In this document: piece after piece, positions 25,159-33,705 of the stretch | Numbering within the stretch: position 1 is the stretch's first letter | Layout of the letters: every line of letters starts with the position of its first letter | From: Acidobacteriota bacterium | Lineage (GTDB): Bacteria; Acidobacteriota; Thermoanaerobaculia; UBA5066; Gp7-AA6 | Reading direction: 5' to 3' | DNA: 64,000 bases | Assembly (NCBI GenBank): GCA_020199905.1 | Contig: JAIVJS010000005.1 | Location: forward strand, 1-64,000 | Made by a program: the position numbers and the translations under genes | Notes under the pieces: model-generated | Seen by the model: the letters and a program-made list of their open reading frames with translations, nothing else | Told to the model about the DNA's origin: nothing | Databases searched by the model: none

Positions 25159-25998
25159 TCAGGCCTTGGGCTGCATCACGAGCGACATCTTGTCCTGGAA
25201 GGACTTCATCTTCGCAGGTCCCCGCATCGAGGAAATGGTCTTCTCCGTCTGCCGGATCAGATCGCGCACGGCTTCGACGCCTCGCCCACGGTCGATCTCC
25301 GTGAGGGCCTGCTTGTAGGGCCGTTCGACTCCCGGCAGGTTCGACTCCCCGATCGCGATCTCCGCCTCCTGTTTGACGCGCGTGCACAGGATCATGAGGA
25401 TCTTTTTCTCGTCTCCGAGCAACGCGGCCGCCGAGCCGGGGGAGGGGGCCGGCGGGCGCGCCGCGTCTCGCGACCTCATCTCGACGAGACCGGCCGTGAT
25501 CAGCCCGTAGAGAATCTTGGCCGTCTCGAACGAGGAGGTGCCGGTGCCGCGCGCGATCTCCTCGACGCTCTTCCTGCCATCGATCCGGATGACGAGGTTC
25601 CATTCGAGGGGCGAGAGGGTCACGGGCTCCGCGTCCCGGGGCAGAAAGGCGGGGACGTATTCGACGCCGGGGATCTTTCGCGAAAGGACCTTCCACTCGT
25701 CCAACCGGCGCGCGGACTCCATCAGGAGGCTCGTGTTGGACTTCTGGATCGTGACCGCGTCGGACTCTTCTCCCGGCGTGAACTGGAAATCGCCGGAGGA
25801 CCAGATCGCGAGGGCGTAGATCGCTTCCTCGCCGGAGAGCTCGCCGATCTTCGCGTGCACCATCTGTCCGTTCTTGAGAAAGATCTGGCCTCTCTCGGTC
25901 CCGCGGATCAGCGTGAACAGCCCCGTCTTTCCGGAGACCGAAACCAGCTGAATGATGTCGGGAACGGGGAGCTCCTGGATAGAGCCTTGAAAGGACAT
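25159..25998 (-). CDS. DUF4388 (PATAN-like) domain protein
   Basis: The 279-residue soluble protein begins MSFQGSIQELPVPDIIQLVSVSGKTGLFTLIRGTERGQIFLKNGQMVHAKIGELSGEEAIYALAIWSSGDFQF, the diagnostic text of DUF4388. This domain is found in gliding and signalling proteins of Deltaproteobacteria, Deinococcus and Acidobacteria. A winged-helix-like block (VTLSPLEWNLVIRIDGRKSVEEIARGTGTSSFETAKILYGLITAGLVEM, residues 125-175) follows, then a helical tail. It probably scaffolds a signalling complex. It lies upstream of, and in the same direction as, the Omp85-like gene, after 22 bases. Confidence 0.85.
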   Translation of the reverse strand: MSFQGSIQELPVPDIIQLVSVSGKTGLFTLIRGTERGQIFLKNGQMVHAKIGELSGEEAIYALAIWSSGDFQFTPGEESDAVTIQKSNTSLLMESARRLDEWKVLSRKIPGVEYVPAFLPRDAEPVTLSPLEWNLVIRIDGRKSVEEIARGTGTSSFETAKILYGLITAGLVEMRSRDAARPPAPSPGSAAALLGDEKKILMILCTRVKQEAEIAIGESNLPGVERPYKQALTEIDRGRGVEAVRDLIRQTEKTISSMRGPAKMKSFQDKMSLVMQPKA

Positions 25999-26035
25999 GG
26001 TTGTGGGCCGGGATGCTAGCAGGGTTGCCGGGGAG

Positions 26036-26245
26036 AGTTAAGAGTTGAGAGCTCGGAGTTGAGCGTGGTGAGCGCGCCGGCTCCTTCGTTTCCCGTTTAC
26101 CGTTTCCCGGCCCCGGTTCCCCCTCTTCGATTCCCGATTCCCGATCCAGTGGACCGCGGAGTACCGCGGCCGTCTCGCTCCCGTTGGTCGCTCGGCTCCC
26201 GATTCCCGGCTCCCGATCCCGTCCGCCCCGGCTCCCGCCTCCCGC
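26036..26245 (+). repeat. Dispersed repeat copy 4 (longest)
   Basis: The order is gagttgag-type heptamers, then tttcccg units, then attcccg units, then the core accgcggagtaccgcggccgtctcgctcccgttggtcgctcggctcccg, then cggctcccgcctcccg heptamers up to the ruvC stop codon. It fills the entire ruvC-DUF4388 gap of about 250 bases. Confidence 0.88.
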
Positions 26246-26719
26246 CTACCCCCTGCCTCTGTGCACATGGCATATCGCGACCGCGAGAGCGTCCGCGGCG
26301 TCGAGAGGAACGCGGCTGCGCTGCCGGGCGAGCAGCGACAGGACCATCGAGCGGACCTGCGGCTTCTCCGCATTTCCGTAGCCGACGAGAGCCTTCTTGA
26401 CGAGCCGGGGCTCGTACTCGAAGACGGGGATCCCGAGCTTCGCGGCGGCCGCGAGCAGGACCCCGCGCGCGTGGGCGAGTTTCAGGGCGGAGGCGACGTT
26501 TTTCCCCGCGAAGATGGTCTCGACCGCGACGGCGGCCGGGCGGCACTCGTCCAGAAGCATGGACGCCCGGCAGGAGAGCATGTCGAGCTTCGCCGAGAAG
26601 GAGAGCGCCGCTCCCGGCCGAAAGACCCCGCAGGCCTCGAGGACCAGGCGGCCCTCGTCGAACACGACCACGCCATAGCCGGTGGCGAGGGTCCCCGGGT
26701 CGAAACCGACGATCTTCAA
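26246..26719 (-). CDS. ruvC: Crossover junction endodeoxyribonuclease RuvC
   Basis: The 157-residue resolvase has the acidic catalytic residues of the RuvC fold: Asp in GFDPGTLATGYGV (residue 7), Glu in AVETIFAGKNVASALKLAHARGVL (near 68), and Asp in DAADALAVAICH near the end. It cuts Holliday junctions together with RuvAB, which are not in the window. It is slightly shorter than usual at the C-terminus, where the stop codon lies at the edge of repeat copy 4. yebC lies just upstream in the same direction, the usual yebC-ruvC order. Confidence 0.95.
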   Translation of the reverse strand: MKIVGFDPGTLATGYGVVVFDEGRLVLEACGVFRPGAALSFSAKLDMLSCRASMLLDECRPAAVAVETIFAGKNVASALKLAHARGVLLAAAAKLGIPVFEYEPRLVKKALVGYGNAEKPQVRSMVLSLLARQRSRVPLDAADALAVAICHVHRGRG

Positions 26720-26721
26720 GG

Positions 26722-26780
26722 AGCCGTCAGCCGTCCGCTCTCAGCCGTCAGGTTCAGACGGAAAACTGATGACCGCCAAC
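26722..26780. repeat. CAGCCGT / AACGGAAAACT degenerate heptamers
   Basis: gccgtcagccgtccgctctcagccgtcaggttcagacggaaaactgatgaccgccaacggaaaact fills the yebC-ruvC gap. Seven-base steps of the cagccgt/ctctcag unit are visible in the left half. Confidence 0.6.
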
Positions 26781-26786
26781 GGAAAA

Positions 26787-27518
26787 CTATTCGGCTTCCT
26801 CGAAGTCGAAGTTCGCCCAGACGTGCTGCACGTCATCGTGGTCCTCGAGGGCCTCCATCAGCTTCATCATCTGATCGGCCTTTCGCTGGTCGAGCTGGAC
26901 CTCGGTCGTCGGGATCATCGAGAGCTCGCCGACGGCGACCGGGATCTTCTTCTCTTCGAGGTGCGCCTTCACGGCCGCAAACGAGTCGGGGTCCGTGACG
27001 ACCTCGTGGTACTGCTCCGTCGAGCGGACGTCTTCCGCTCCCGCCTCGATGGCGGCCTCCATGACGGAGTCCTCGGTCGCCTGGTTCTTCTCGACGGCGA
27101 TGTAGCCCTTCTTCTGGAAGAGGAACCGGACGGACCCGGATTCGCCGAGGTTGCCGCCGTTCTTCGAGAAAATCGTGCGGACTTCGGGCAGTGTGCGGTT
27201 CCGGTTGTCCGTCATGGCCTCGACGAGGACGGCGACCCCGCCGGGCCCGTACCCCTCGTACGTCACCTCTTCGTAATTGACCCCGGGAAGCTCGCCGGTC
27301 CCGCGCTGGAGAGCCCGCTTGATGTTGTCCGCGGGCATGTTGACGGCCTTGGCGTCGTCGATCGCCTTTCGCAGGCGCGGGTTGCTCTCGGGAGCGCCGC
27401 CACCGAGACGCGCGGCCATCGTGATTTCCTTGATGAGCTTGGTGAAGATGCGGCCGCGCTTGGCATCCGCCGCGCCCTTCTTGTGTTTGATCGTACTCCA
27501 CTTGCTGTGGCCGGACAT
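26787..27518 (-). CDS. yebC: YebC/PmpR family DNA-binding or translation factor
   Basis: The 243-residue protein starts [76 protein letters not shown], the invariant YebC N-terminus. All three domains are full length. The family includes transcriptional regulators, and TACO1-type factors that help ribosomes on proline-rich stretches. The latter would be useful here, as several window proteins have long proline runs. The ATG is preceded by ggggggag and, 32 bases further up, by a perfect TATAAT. Confidence 0.95.
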   Translation of the reverse strand: MSGHSKWSTIKHKKGAADAKRGRIFTKLIKEITMAARLGGGAPESNPRLRKAIDDAKAVNMPADNIKRALQRGTGELPGVNYEEVTYEGYGPGGVAVLVEAMTDNRNRTLPEVRTIFSKNGGNLGESGSVRFLFQKKGYIAVEKNQATEDSVMEAAIEAGAEDVRSTEQYHEVVTDPDSFAAVKAHLEEKKIPVAVGELSMIPTTEVQLDQRKADQMMKLMEALEDHDDVQHVWANFDFEEAE

Positions 27519-27550
27519 GCGTGCTCCCCCCAGTCGTTCGCCAGCGCCGA

Positions 27551-27556
27551 ATTATA
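27551..27556 (-). promoter_or_regulatory. TATAAT -10 box upstream of yebC
   Basis: On the minus strand the sequence is ACATATAATTC, a perfect -10 hexamer 32 bases before the yebC start. No consensus -35 box is visible 16-18 bases further up. Confidence 0.6.
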
Positions 27557-27637
27557 TGTAACGAGCCCCTCTCCCGCTCTCGCTCTCACCCCTTCGTCCG
27601 AGACTCGAAACGCCACCCTGACTCAACCGGTACGCAG

Positions 27638-27772
27638 CGAGAGGAGTCTCCCGACCGAAGGGAGGGAGGAGCCTCTCGCCGCGGGAGCGGAGGCCCGCGG
27701 AGGGAGCCGGCGAGCGGTCGAGCCCCACCGCGCGAGCCGCTCGCCGGTGGCGAAGCCAGCTCCCGCAGCGGG
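27638..27772 (+). other. Structured intergenic segment with three successive GC-rich hairpins
   Basis: Within the 311-base gap between yebC and the kinase gene, three stems follow each other. cgagagg/cctctcg encloses ctccc/gggag. ccgcggg/cccgcgg is a perfect 7-bp stem. ccggcgagcgg/ccgctcgccgg is a perfect 11-bp stem with an outer gggagc/gctccc pairing. This could be a leader RNA, a small RNA or a repeat element. No ORF here is convincing. A TATCAT box lies at 27793, between this segment and the kinase start, so the segment may instead lie upstream of that transcript. Confidence 0.5.
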
Positions 27773-27829
27773 CGTCCGCGACGTGTGCCTGCTATCATTC
27801 GAGGGACTCTCCAGAAAAATCACCACCGG

Positions 27830-30670
27830 ATGGCAAAAAAGGTCCTCCTGATCGACTACGAGCCGCGCTCGGTGGAGCGCGTGCGGACTCTTCTTCCTTC
27901 TCCGGAATACGCCGTCAGCGTGGCCAAAGACGGGGAAGAAGGGCTCACCCTCGCGGGGGCGTCATCATTCGACCTGATCGTCCTGGGGGGGATGCTTCCC
28001 CGCCTTCCGAGCGCCGAGGTCATCCGGGAGATCCGCCGAAAGGGGGGAGCGACGGCCCCCCCGATTCTCCTCGTCGTCTCCGGGTATCACGGCTCGAACC
28101 CCAAGGCCGACGCCCAGCGTGTCGGGGCCTTCGACATCGTCGTGCGGCCCTACACCGACGAAGATTTTCTCGGCGCCGTCCGGTCCGCGCTCGACTCCGG
28201 AGAGGCGGGAGCGCGGACGATGCGGATACCCGTTTCCGACATCGCCGCCGCGCAGCCCGCTCTGACCTCCGACGACATCTTTTCGGACGTTCTCGAGGAC
28301 GTCGCGAGCGAGCGATCGTTCTCCGAGGTGACTCCGCCGCGAGCGGTGATGCCTCCGATGACGGCCGAGGAGCAGATCGAGAAGCGCCTCCGCGAGACCC
28401 TTTCCGGAATGGTCGACCGGGCCTCGACGCGGCGTCCCATCGCGCCGCCTCCGCCCCCACCTCCGCTGGCGTTTTCGGGCGGAGCGGCTCCTGCGGTTCC
28501 CCGGTTCTCGACCGACGCGGACATCGACCGGATGATCTCGGACACGCTCTCCGGATTGAAGACGCCGCCCGCCCGGCCGAGGCCCTCGCCGGATGCGGCC
28601 CCCGAGTTCGGCATCCAGGTGGAGACTCCGCCCCCGGCTTTCGCGCCTCCCGTGTTACGCGCTTCACCGCCCCCGTCTCCGGCGGCCCCGCCCTCCGCCC
28701 CCCCTCGGTCCTCCCAGCCTCATCCCGTGAGCTCGTCCGGCCCGGACCAGTTCGGGCGGTACGAGTTGCTGGAGAAGATCGCCTCGGGCGGAATGGCGGA
28801 GCTGTCCAAGGCGCGGCGGTCCGGCGTCGAAGGGTTCCAGAAGATCGTCGCCATCAAGAAGATCCTTCCCCACCTCGCCGACAACGACGAATTCATCACG
28901 ATGTTCGCCGACGAGGCGAAGCTCGCGGCCCAGCTCAACCATCCGAACATCGTTCACATCTTCGACCTCGGGAAGATCGAGGCCGGCGGCTACTTCATCG
29001 CGATGGAGTTCGTGGACGGAAGAGATCTCCGCTCCCTCCTCCAGTCGGCGCGCGACTTCGGGACCCCGCTCCCGGTGCCTCTCGCGGTCTACATCGCCTC
29101 GAAGATCGCGGCGGCGCTCGACTACGCGCACAGGAGGCGGGACGGCGAAGGACGCGAGTTGAACGTCGTCCACCGCGACGTCTCTCCTCCCAACATCCTC
29201 ATCTCCTACGAGGGCGACATCAAGCTGTGCGATTTCGGAATCGCGAAGGCCGCGTCCAAGGCCTCGCAGACGCAGTCCGGGGCCCTCAAGGGGAAGGTCC
29301 AGTACATGTCTCCGGAGCAGGCGTGGGGACGGCCGATCGACCGCCGCAGCGACATCTTTTCGCTCGGCTGCGTGCTCTTCGAAATGCTGGCGGAACAGAA
29401 GCTCTTCCGCGGCGATACGGACCTGTCGGTGCTCGAGAAGGTCCGGGCGGCTCAGGTCGTCGCGCCCTCGACGTTGAACCCCGAGGTCCCGAAGGCGCTG
29501 GACGCCATCGTCCTGAAAGCGCTCGCCCGCGAGCCGGAGGAGCGATACGGGATCGCGTCCGACATGCTCCGCGACCTCGAAGGCGTCCTGTACTCGTACA
29601 CGCCCGCGCCGGGCAGCGCGGATCTCGCCATCTATCTGCACCGGCTGCAGGCGGAGGAGAGCGCGCGGCAGGAGTCGCTCGATCGCGAGGCGTCGCGAGG
29701 CGCCCCGCCGGAGCCGGAACGAAAGAGAAAGTCGAAGGGCGCTCCCGTGGTCCGGCGGACCGGCTCGACCCCGAAGCTGGTCGTTCCGCCGCATACTCTC
29801 GAGGCGGAAGCCGGGGCCTCCGTCCCCTCGGAGAAAAAGGAACCGAGGAACTCGGGAGTGTTCGGCTCCTTCTCCCCGAAGAAGCTCGAGTCGGAGCGCA
29901 AGAGCCGCGTCCCGCTCTACGCGATGATCGTCATCGCCGCCCTGCTCCTCGCGGGACTCGCCGTCTGGCTGACGCGCCGCCCGTCGGCGGCGGCTCCCGT
30001 CGCGATCATGCCCACGGCCGTTCCGGCGGCCGCCCCGACCGCGGCGCCGCTTCCAGCGGCCGTCACTCCCGCGTCGGGCGTCGATCCGAAGGCGATCGAA
30101 GAGGAAGTGCAGCGCCAGCTCGCCGCCCGCCGCAAGGAGCTGCAGAAGACCCTCGCGTCTCAAAAACCGGCGAAGGAAACGGCGCCCGCGGCGCCCGTCC
30201 CCGCGCCGAAAAAGGTCGAGGAAGCTCCCGCCGCCGCTCCTCGCGTCACGGTTCACGAGCCGGCGCCCGAGCCCGCCCGGCAGCAGGAGCCCGCCCCGCG
30301 CGAGAGCCCGCCGGAGCCGACCGCCGTTCCGCCGCCGCCCGCGCGCGCCGAGGCGAAAGAGGAGATCTCGCGAGGAGACCTCGTGGGACCGGGCGCCGGC
30401 GTCGTCGAGCCCAGCCTGCTGTCGACCCCCCGGGTCACCTATCCGGCGATTGCGCGGCAGCAGCGTCTGAACGGCAAAGTCGTCGTGCTCGTTCTGGTGA
30501 CGGAAGATGGGCAGGTCTCCGAGGCTCGGCTTCAGCAGGGCCTCCCGTCGCGGAGCGGAGTCAACGAAGCCGTGGTCGACGCAGTGCGTGCCGCGAAGTT
30601 CAGAGCGGCGACCAAGAACGGGGTCGCGGTCAAGATGTGGCGGACGGTGGTGGTCGACGTCAGGCCGTAA
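27830..30670 (+). CDS. Pseudo-receiver / Ser-Thr kinase / TonB C-terminal fusion protein
   Basis: The ATG at 27830 gives 946 residues; the listed ORF is longer by intergenic sequence. Residues 1-120 are receiver-like, but the phospho-acceptor aspartate is glycine (FDLIVLGGMLP) and the switch lysine is arginine. Residues 120-305 are proline-rich linker. Residues 308-590 are a complete kinase: IASGGMAEL glycine loop, VAIKK, HRDVSPPNIL, DFG and SPE. A single membrane helix lies at 697-715, then a Pro/Ala-rich periplasmic arm, and residues 865-946 are a TonB C-terminal domain (TYPAIARQQRLNGKVVVLVLV). Confidence 0.9.
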   Translation: MAKKVLLIDYEPRSVERVRTLLPSPEYAVSVAKDGEEGLTLAGASSFDLIVLGGMLPRLPSAEVIREIRRKGGATAPPILLVVSGYHGSNPKADAQRVGAFDIVVRPYTDEDFLGAVRSALDSGEAGARTMRIPVSDIAAAQPALTSDDIFSDVLEDVASERSFSEVTPPRAVMPPMTAEEQIEKRLRETLSGMVDRASTRRPIAPPPPPPPLAFSGGAAPAVPRFSTDADIDRMISDTLSGLKTPPARPRPSPDAAPEFGIQVETPPPAFAPPVLRASPPPSPAAPPSAPPRSSQPHPVSSSGPDQFGRYELLEKIASGGMAELSKARRSGVEGFQKIVAIKKILPHLADNDEFITMFADEAKLAAQLNHPNIVHIFDLGKIEAGGYFIAMEFVDGRDLRSLLQSARDFGTPLPVPLAVYIASKIAAALDYAHRRRDGEGRELNVVHRDVSPPNILISYEGDIKLCDFGIAKAASKASQTQSGALKGKVQYMSPEQAWGRPIDRRSDIFSLGCVLFEMLAEQKLFRGDTDLSVLEKVRAAQVVAPSTLNPEVPKALDAIVLKALAREPEERYGIASDMLRDLEGVLYSYTPAPGSADLAIYLHRLQAEESARQESLDREASRGAPPEPERKRKSKGAPVVRRTGSTPKLVVPPHTLEAEAGASVPSEKKEPRNSGVFGSFSPKKLESERKSRVPLYAMIVIAALLLAGLAVWLTRRPSAAAPVAIMPTAVPAAAPTAAPLPAAVTPASGVDPKAIEEEVQRQLAARRKELQKTLASQKPAKETAPAAPVPAPKKVEEAPAAAPRVTVHEPAPEPARQQEPAPRESPPEPTAVPPPPARAEAKEEISRGDLVGPGAGVVEPSLLSTPRVTYPAIARQQRLNGKVVVLVLVTEDGQVSEARLQQGLPSRSGVNEAVVDAVRAAKFRAATKNGVAVKMWRTVVVDVRP

Positions 30671-30762
30671 CCGGACGCAGGACGCCGAGGTATTTTGAAG
30701 GCGGATGTGTCAAGCTCCGCGAGTACGTTCGAGGCGGAGTGATTTGAGGAGGTCAACGGAGC

Positions 30763-30987
30763 ATGAGCCTTTCTCCGGATCAGAAGAAGTTCTACGAAAA
30801 CACGCTCTCCGTCACCAAACGGGAGATCAACGACCTGGAAGGCCTCATTCAAGAGGAGCTCGCCAAGGTCAAGGACCGGCTGGCGGAGCTTCAGAACGCC
30901 CAGAAAGCGGCGCGTCAGATGTATGACGCCGCGTGCATGCGCCTCGGCATTCCGAACGATCTCGAAGAAGCCGAAGCCCAGGGCTGA
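30763..30987 (+). CDS. Small coiled-coil protein (unknown)
   Basis: The 74-residue protein is almost entirely helical, with heptad-like text (KKFYENTLSVTKREINDLEGLIQEELAKVKDRLAELQNAQKAARQMYDAACMRLGI), so it should form a coiled coil. It has no signal peptide or known motif. An SD-like gaggaggtcaacggagc lies before the ATG. It sits between the kinase fusion gene and the metal-receptor gene in the same direction, 93 bases after the former and 29 before the latter. It may belong to either transcript. Confidence 0.7.
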   Translation: MSLSPDQKKFYENTLSVTKREINDLEGLIQEELAKVKDRLAELQNAQKAARQMYDAACMRLGIPNDLEEAEAQG

Positions 30988-31015
30988 TCTCTCCCGCGCC
31001 CGGGAGGATGCTCGC

Positions 31016-31912
31016 ATGGCTCCTGCGGCCGAAGCGGTCCGCCTCGCCGTGCCCCCGGGGCGTGCGCTGCTTGTCGCCTTCGCCCTTCTTGGCGCCGCGC
31101 ACTGCCGGCGAAACGAGACTTCGCCTCCCGTTTCGAGGGTGGCCGCCCATCCGGCGCCGGCGCGGCGCGTGGTCGCTCTCGCGCCCAACCTCACGGAGAT
31201 CGTTTTCGCGCTCGGCTCGGGCTCCACCCTCGTCGGCGTCTCCGAGCACTCGGATTTTCCGGAGGCCACCCGGTCGATCCCCCGCGTCGGCGGCCTCGAG
31301 GTCAGCGCGGAACGTGTGGCGTCCCTGACTCCCGACCTGGTGCTCGCCACCGCGGACGGCGGCAACCGCAAAGGCGCCGTCTCCGCCCTCGAGGCGTCCG
31401 GAGTTCCCGTGCTGGTCGTCCCGGGCGGATCGCTCGACGAAGTCCTCTCCGGAATCTTTCTCGTCGCCGGCCGGCTCGGTCGCGACGCCGAGGCCGCGCG
31501 TCTGACCGACTCCCTGCGGAAGCGGCGCGAGGCCGTCCGGCAGTCGGTCGCGGCGCGTCCCCGTCCGCGAGCCGTGCTGCTCGTCTGGCCCGATCCACCC
31601 TCGGCCGCCGGCGGCGGCACGTTCTTAGACGACGTGCTCACCGAAGCGGGCGCGCAGAACCTGCTTTCCGACCGGCCAGGCTGGCCCGTCGTCTCGGGGG
31701 AATGGCTCGCGACCGCGCCGATCGAGGTGGTCGTGGTTCCCGATTCCCCGGTGAACCGGCCGGTATTCGAGCGGTCCTTCGCTTCGGGCGCCCTGTCGCG
31801 CGGATCGATCCGGGCCGCGCGGGTCGTGCGCGTGGACGAATCTTCGCTGACCCGTCCCGGGCCGCGCGTCTTCGACGCTCTGGAGCAGCTCGCGCGGGGC
31901 CTCTCGCGTTGA
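31016..31912 (+). CDS. ABC transporter periplasmic binding protein, BtuF/helical-backbone metal receptor type
   Basis: Starting at MAPAAEAVRL gives 298 residues with a hydrophobic leader. A cysteine follows GAAH, a poor lipobox match. The helical-backbone receptor signatures are clear: RRVVALAPNLTEIVFALGSGSTLVGVSEHSDFPEA, then VGGLEVSAERVASLTPDLVLA and VLLVWPDPPSAAGGGTFLDDVLTEAGAQNL. Such proteins capture cobalamin, haem or ferric siderophores. The gene is the first of a receptor-permease-ATPase run joined by TTGA and GTGA overlaps. The ligand cannot be decided, since no TonB receptor or cobalamin riboswitch is visible nearby. Confidence 0.85.
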   Translation: MAPAAEAVRLAVPPGRALLVAFALLGAAHCRRNETSPPVSRVAAHPAPARRVVALAPNLTEIVFALGSGSTLVGVSEHSDFPEATRSIPRVGGLEVSAERVASLTPDLVLATADGGNRKGAVSALEASGVPVLVVPGGSLDEVLSGIFLVAGRLGRDAEAARLTDSLRKRREAVRQSVAARPRPRAVLLVWPDPPSAAGGGTFLDDVLTEAGAQNLLSDRPGWPVVSGEWLATAPIEVVVVPDSPVNRPVFERSFASGALSRGSIRAARVVRVDESSLTRPGPRVFDALEQLARGLSR

Positions 31913-32880
31913 GAGCCCGCGGGCCCGCCCTCTGGCTGACCGCGGCGGCGATTCTCGGGGGCTGCCTCGTGCTCGGCGTGTCCGTTGGCGGCGTCCGGCT
32001 GTCGCCTCTCGCGGTCTGGTCGGGCGCGGGACCGGAGGGCGAGACCGCGCGCCTCATCGCCTCGATACGGATACCCCGCGTGGCGCTCGCGGCCCTGGTG
32101 GGCGCCTGCCTCGCCCTGGCCGGCGCCGCCCTTCAGGCCCTGTTGAAGAATCCGCTCGCCGATCCGTTTCTTCTCGGCACCTCCGGGGGCGCCGCCACCG
32201 GAGCCGCCCTGGCGAGCCTCCTCGGCGTCTCACCCCTCCTCTCGCCCGGGGCGGCGTTCGCCGGCGCGGTGGTCTCCTCGGTCGGCGTCGCCGCCCTGGC
32301 GCGCCGCGGCGGACGGCTCGACCTGCAACGCCTCCTGCTCGGCGGGTTGATCGCGAACGCGTTTTTTTCCGCGGTCCTTCTCGGTGTCTTTTCTCTCGCC
32401 TCCTCCGAGACGGCGAGGACGATGCTCTTCTGGATGATGGGGAGTCTCGCGGACGCGTCGCCGCAGAAGCCACTCGCGCTCCTGCCCTACGCCGTCGTCG
32501 GCGCGGCGGCCCTTCTCGGATCGGCGTCGCGCCTGAATCTCTTTTCCGTGGGAGAGGAGAACGCGGCGGCGCTCGGCGTCCACACCGAGAGGTCGAAGGC
32601 GGTGATCTTCCTGGCGTCATCTCTGCTGACGGGCGCGGCGGTCGCGTTTGCGGGCGTGATCGGGTTCGTCGGCCTGCTGGTTCCGCACGCCGCTCGCAGC
32701 GTCGTGGGAAACGACCAGCGGACTCTGCTGCCTCTCTCCGCGATTTCGGGCGCCGCGCTTCTCGTCGCCGCCGACGCGGTCTCGCGCGCGGTTGCGGCAC
32801 CGGCGGAGCTTCCTATCGGCGCGGTCACGGCGGCGATCGGCGCCCCCGTCTTCGTCTACCTGCTTCTTCGCACCCCGTGA
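31909..32880 (+). CDS. FecCD/BtuC family ABC transporter permease
   Basis: The TTG at 31909 overlaps the receptor gene's stop as TTGA and gives 323 residues. The listed ORF starts 69 codons earlier, in shadow sequence. About nine to ten membrane helices are visible. Diagnostic BtuC/FecCD text includes RIPRVALAALVGACLALAGAALQALLKNPLADPFLLGTSGGAATGAA and FAGVIGFVGLLVPHAARSVVGNDQRTLLPLSAISGAALLVAADAVSR. It forms the inner-membrane channel for the vitamin B12, haem or siderophore cargo delivered by the preceding receptor. Confidence 0.92.
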   Translation: MRARGPALWLTAAAILGGCLVLGVSVGGVRLSPLAVWSGAGPEGETARLIASIRIPRVALAALVGACLALAGAALQALLKNPLADPFLLGTSGGAATGAALASLLGVSPLLSPGAAFAGAVVSSVGVAALARRGGRLDLQRLLLGGLIANAFFSAVLLGVFSLASSETARTMLFWMMGSLADASPQKPLALLPYAVVGAAALLGSASRLNLFSVGEENAAALGVHTERSKAVIFLASSLLTGAAVAFAGVIGFVGLLVPHAARSVVGNDQRTLLPLSAISGAALLVAADAVSRAVAAPAELPIGAVTAAIGAPVFVYLLLRTP

Positions 32881-33671
32881 CGGCGCCGCCCCGTATCGAG
32901 GCTCGCGCGCTGAAGGCCGCCTACGGCCCGAACCCCGCGTTGTGCGGGCTCGACGCGGTGTTTCAGTCGGGCGAGATCGTCGCGATCCTGGGGGAGAACG
33001 GGTCCGGAAAATCCACGCTTCTCAAGGTCATCGCGCGGATCGTCGCGCCGGACGGCGGCGAACTGCTCTTCGACGGCCGGCCTCTCGCGGCGATTCCGCG
33101 CCGGGACACAGCGCGCCGCGTCGCCTACGTGGCCCAGAGCGCCGACCTGGTCTTTCCAATCCGCAGCCTCGACCTGGTGCTCCAGGGCCGCGCCCCTCAC
33201 GGGCGCGGGTTCTCGGCCGACTCCCCGGAGGACCGGTCTCTGGCGCTCGAGGCCATGCGCGCCTGCGACGTCGCCGGGCTCGCCGACCGCGACGCGTCGG
33301 CCCTTTCGGGCGGCGAGCGGCGCCGCGTGTTTCTCGCCCGCGCGCTGGCGCAGGAGGCCGAAGTCTGGCTTCTCGACGAGCCGACCTCGGGCCTCGATCC
33401 GCGCCACCGCATCGACTTCCTGGACGTGCTCGTGCGGGAGCACCGCGCGCGCTCGACGACGGTCCTGCTCGTCACCCACGAAGTGGATCTGGCGCTGTCG
33501 CTGGCAGACCGCGTTCTTCTGCTGCGGGCTGGCCGGGTCCTGGCCTCGGGAACGCCGCAGGAGGCGCTGACGCCCGGAACTCTGAGAGAGGTCTTCGACG
33601 TCGAAGCCCGCGTGGATCGCGACGCGGATGGCCACCGGCGTGTGATGTGGGTGGGGAGGACCGGCCCCTGA
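32877..33671 (+). CDS. ABC transporter ATP-binding protein (BtuD/FhuC type)
   Basis: The GTG overlaps the permease stop as GTGA. The 264-residue ATPase has Walker [10 protein letters not shown] (residues 40-48), the Q-loop [10 protein letters not shown], signature [17 protein letters not shown], Walker [14 protein letters not shown] and the switch histidine in [10 protein letters not shown]. The text fits the ATPases of cobalamin, haem or iron-siderophore importers. With the two upstream genes it completes one importer. accD follows after 34 bases. Confidence 0.93.
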   Translation: MTAPPRIEARALKAAYGPNPALCGLDAVFQSGEIVAILGENGSGKSTLLKVIARIVAPDGGELLFDGRPLAAIPRRDTARRVAYVAQSADLVFPIRSLDLVLQGRAPHGRGFSADSPEDRSLALEAMRACDVAGLADRDASALSGGERRRVFLARALAQEAEVWLLDEPTSGLDPRHRIDFLDVLVREHRARSTTVLLVTHEVDLALSLADRVLLLRAGRVLASGTPQEALTPGTLREVFDVEARVDRDADGHRRVMWVGRTGP

Positions 33672-33688
33672 CGCGCCGTCCGGCGGGG

Positions 33689-33700
33689 TAGGATCGGCGT
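33689..33700 (+). promoter_or_regulatory. TAGGATCGGCGT element just before accD
   Basis: TAGGAT ends 11 bases before the accD ATG and there is no ribosome site between. This suggests a leaderless accD transcript. Confidence 0.4.
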
Positions 33701-33705
33701 TCCCG

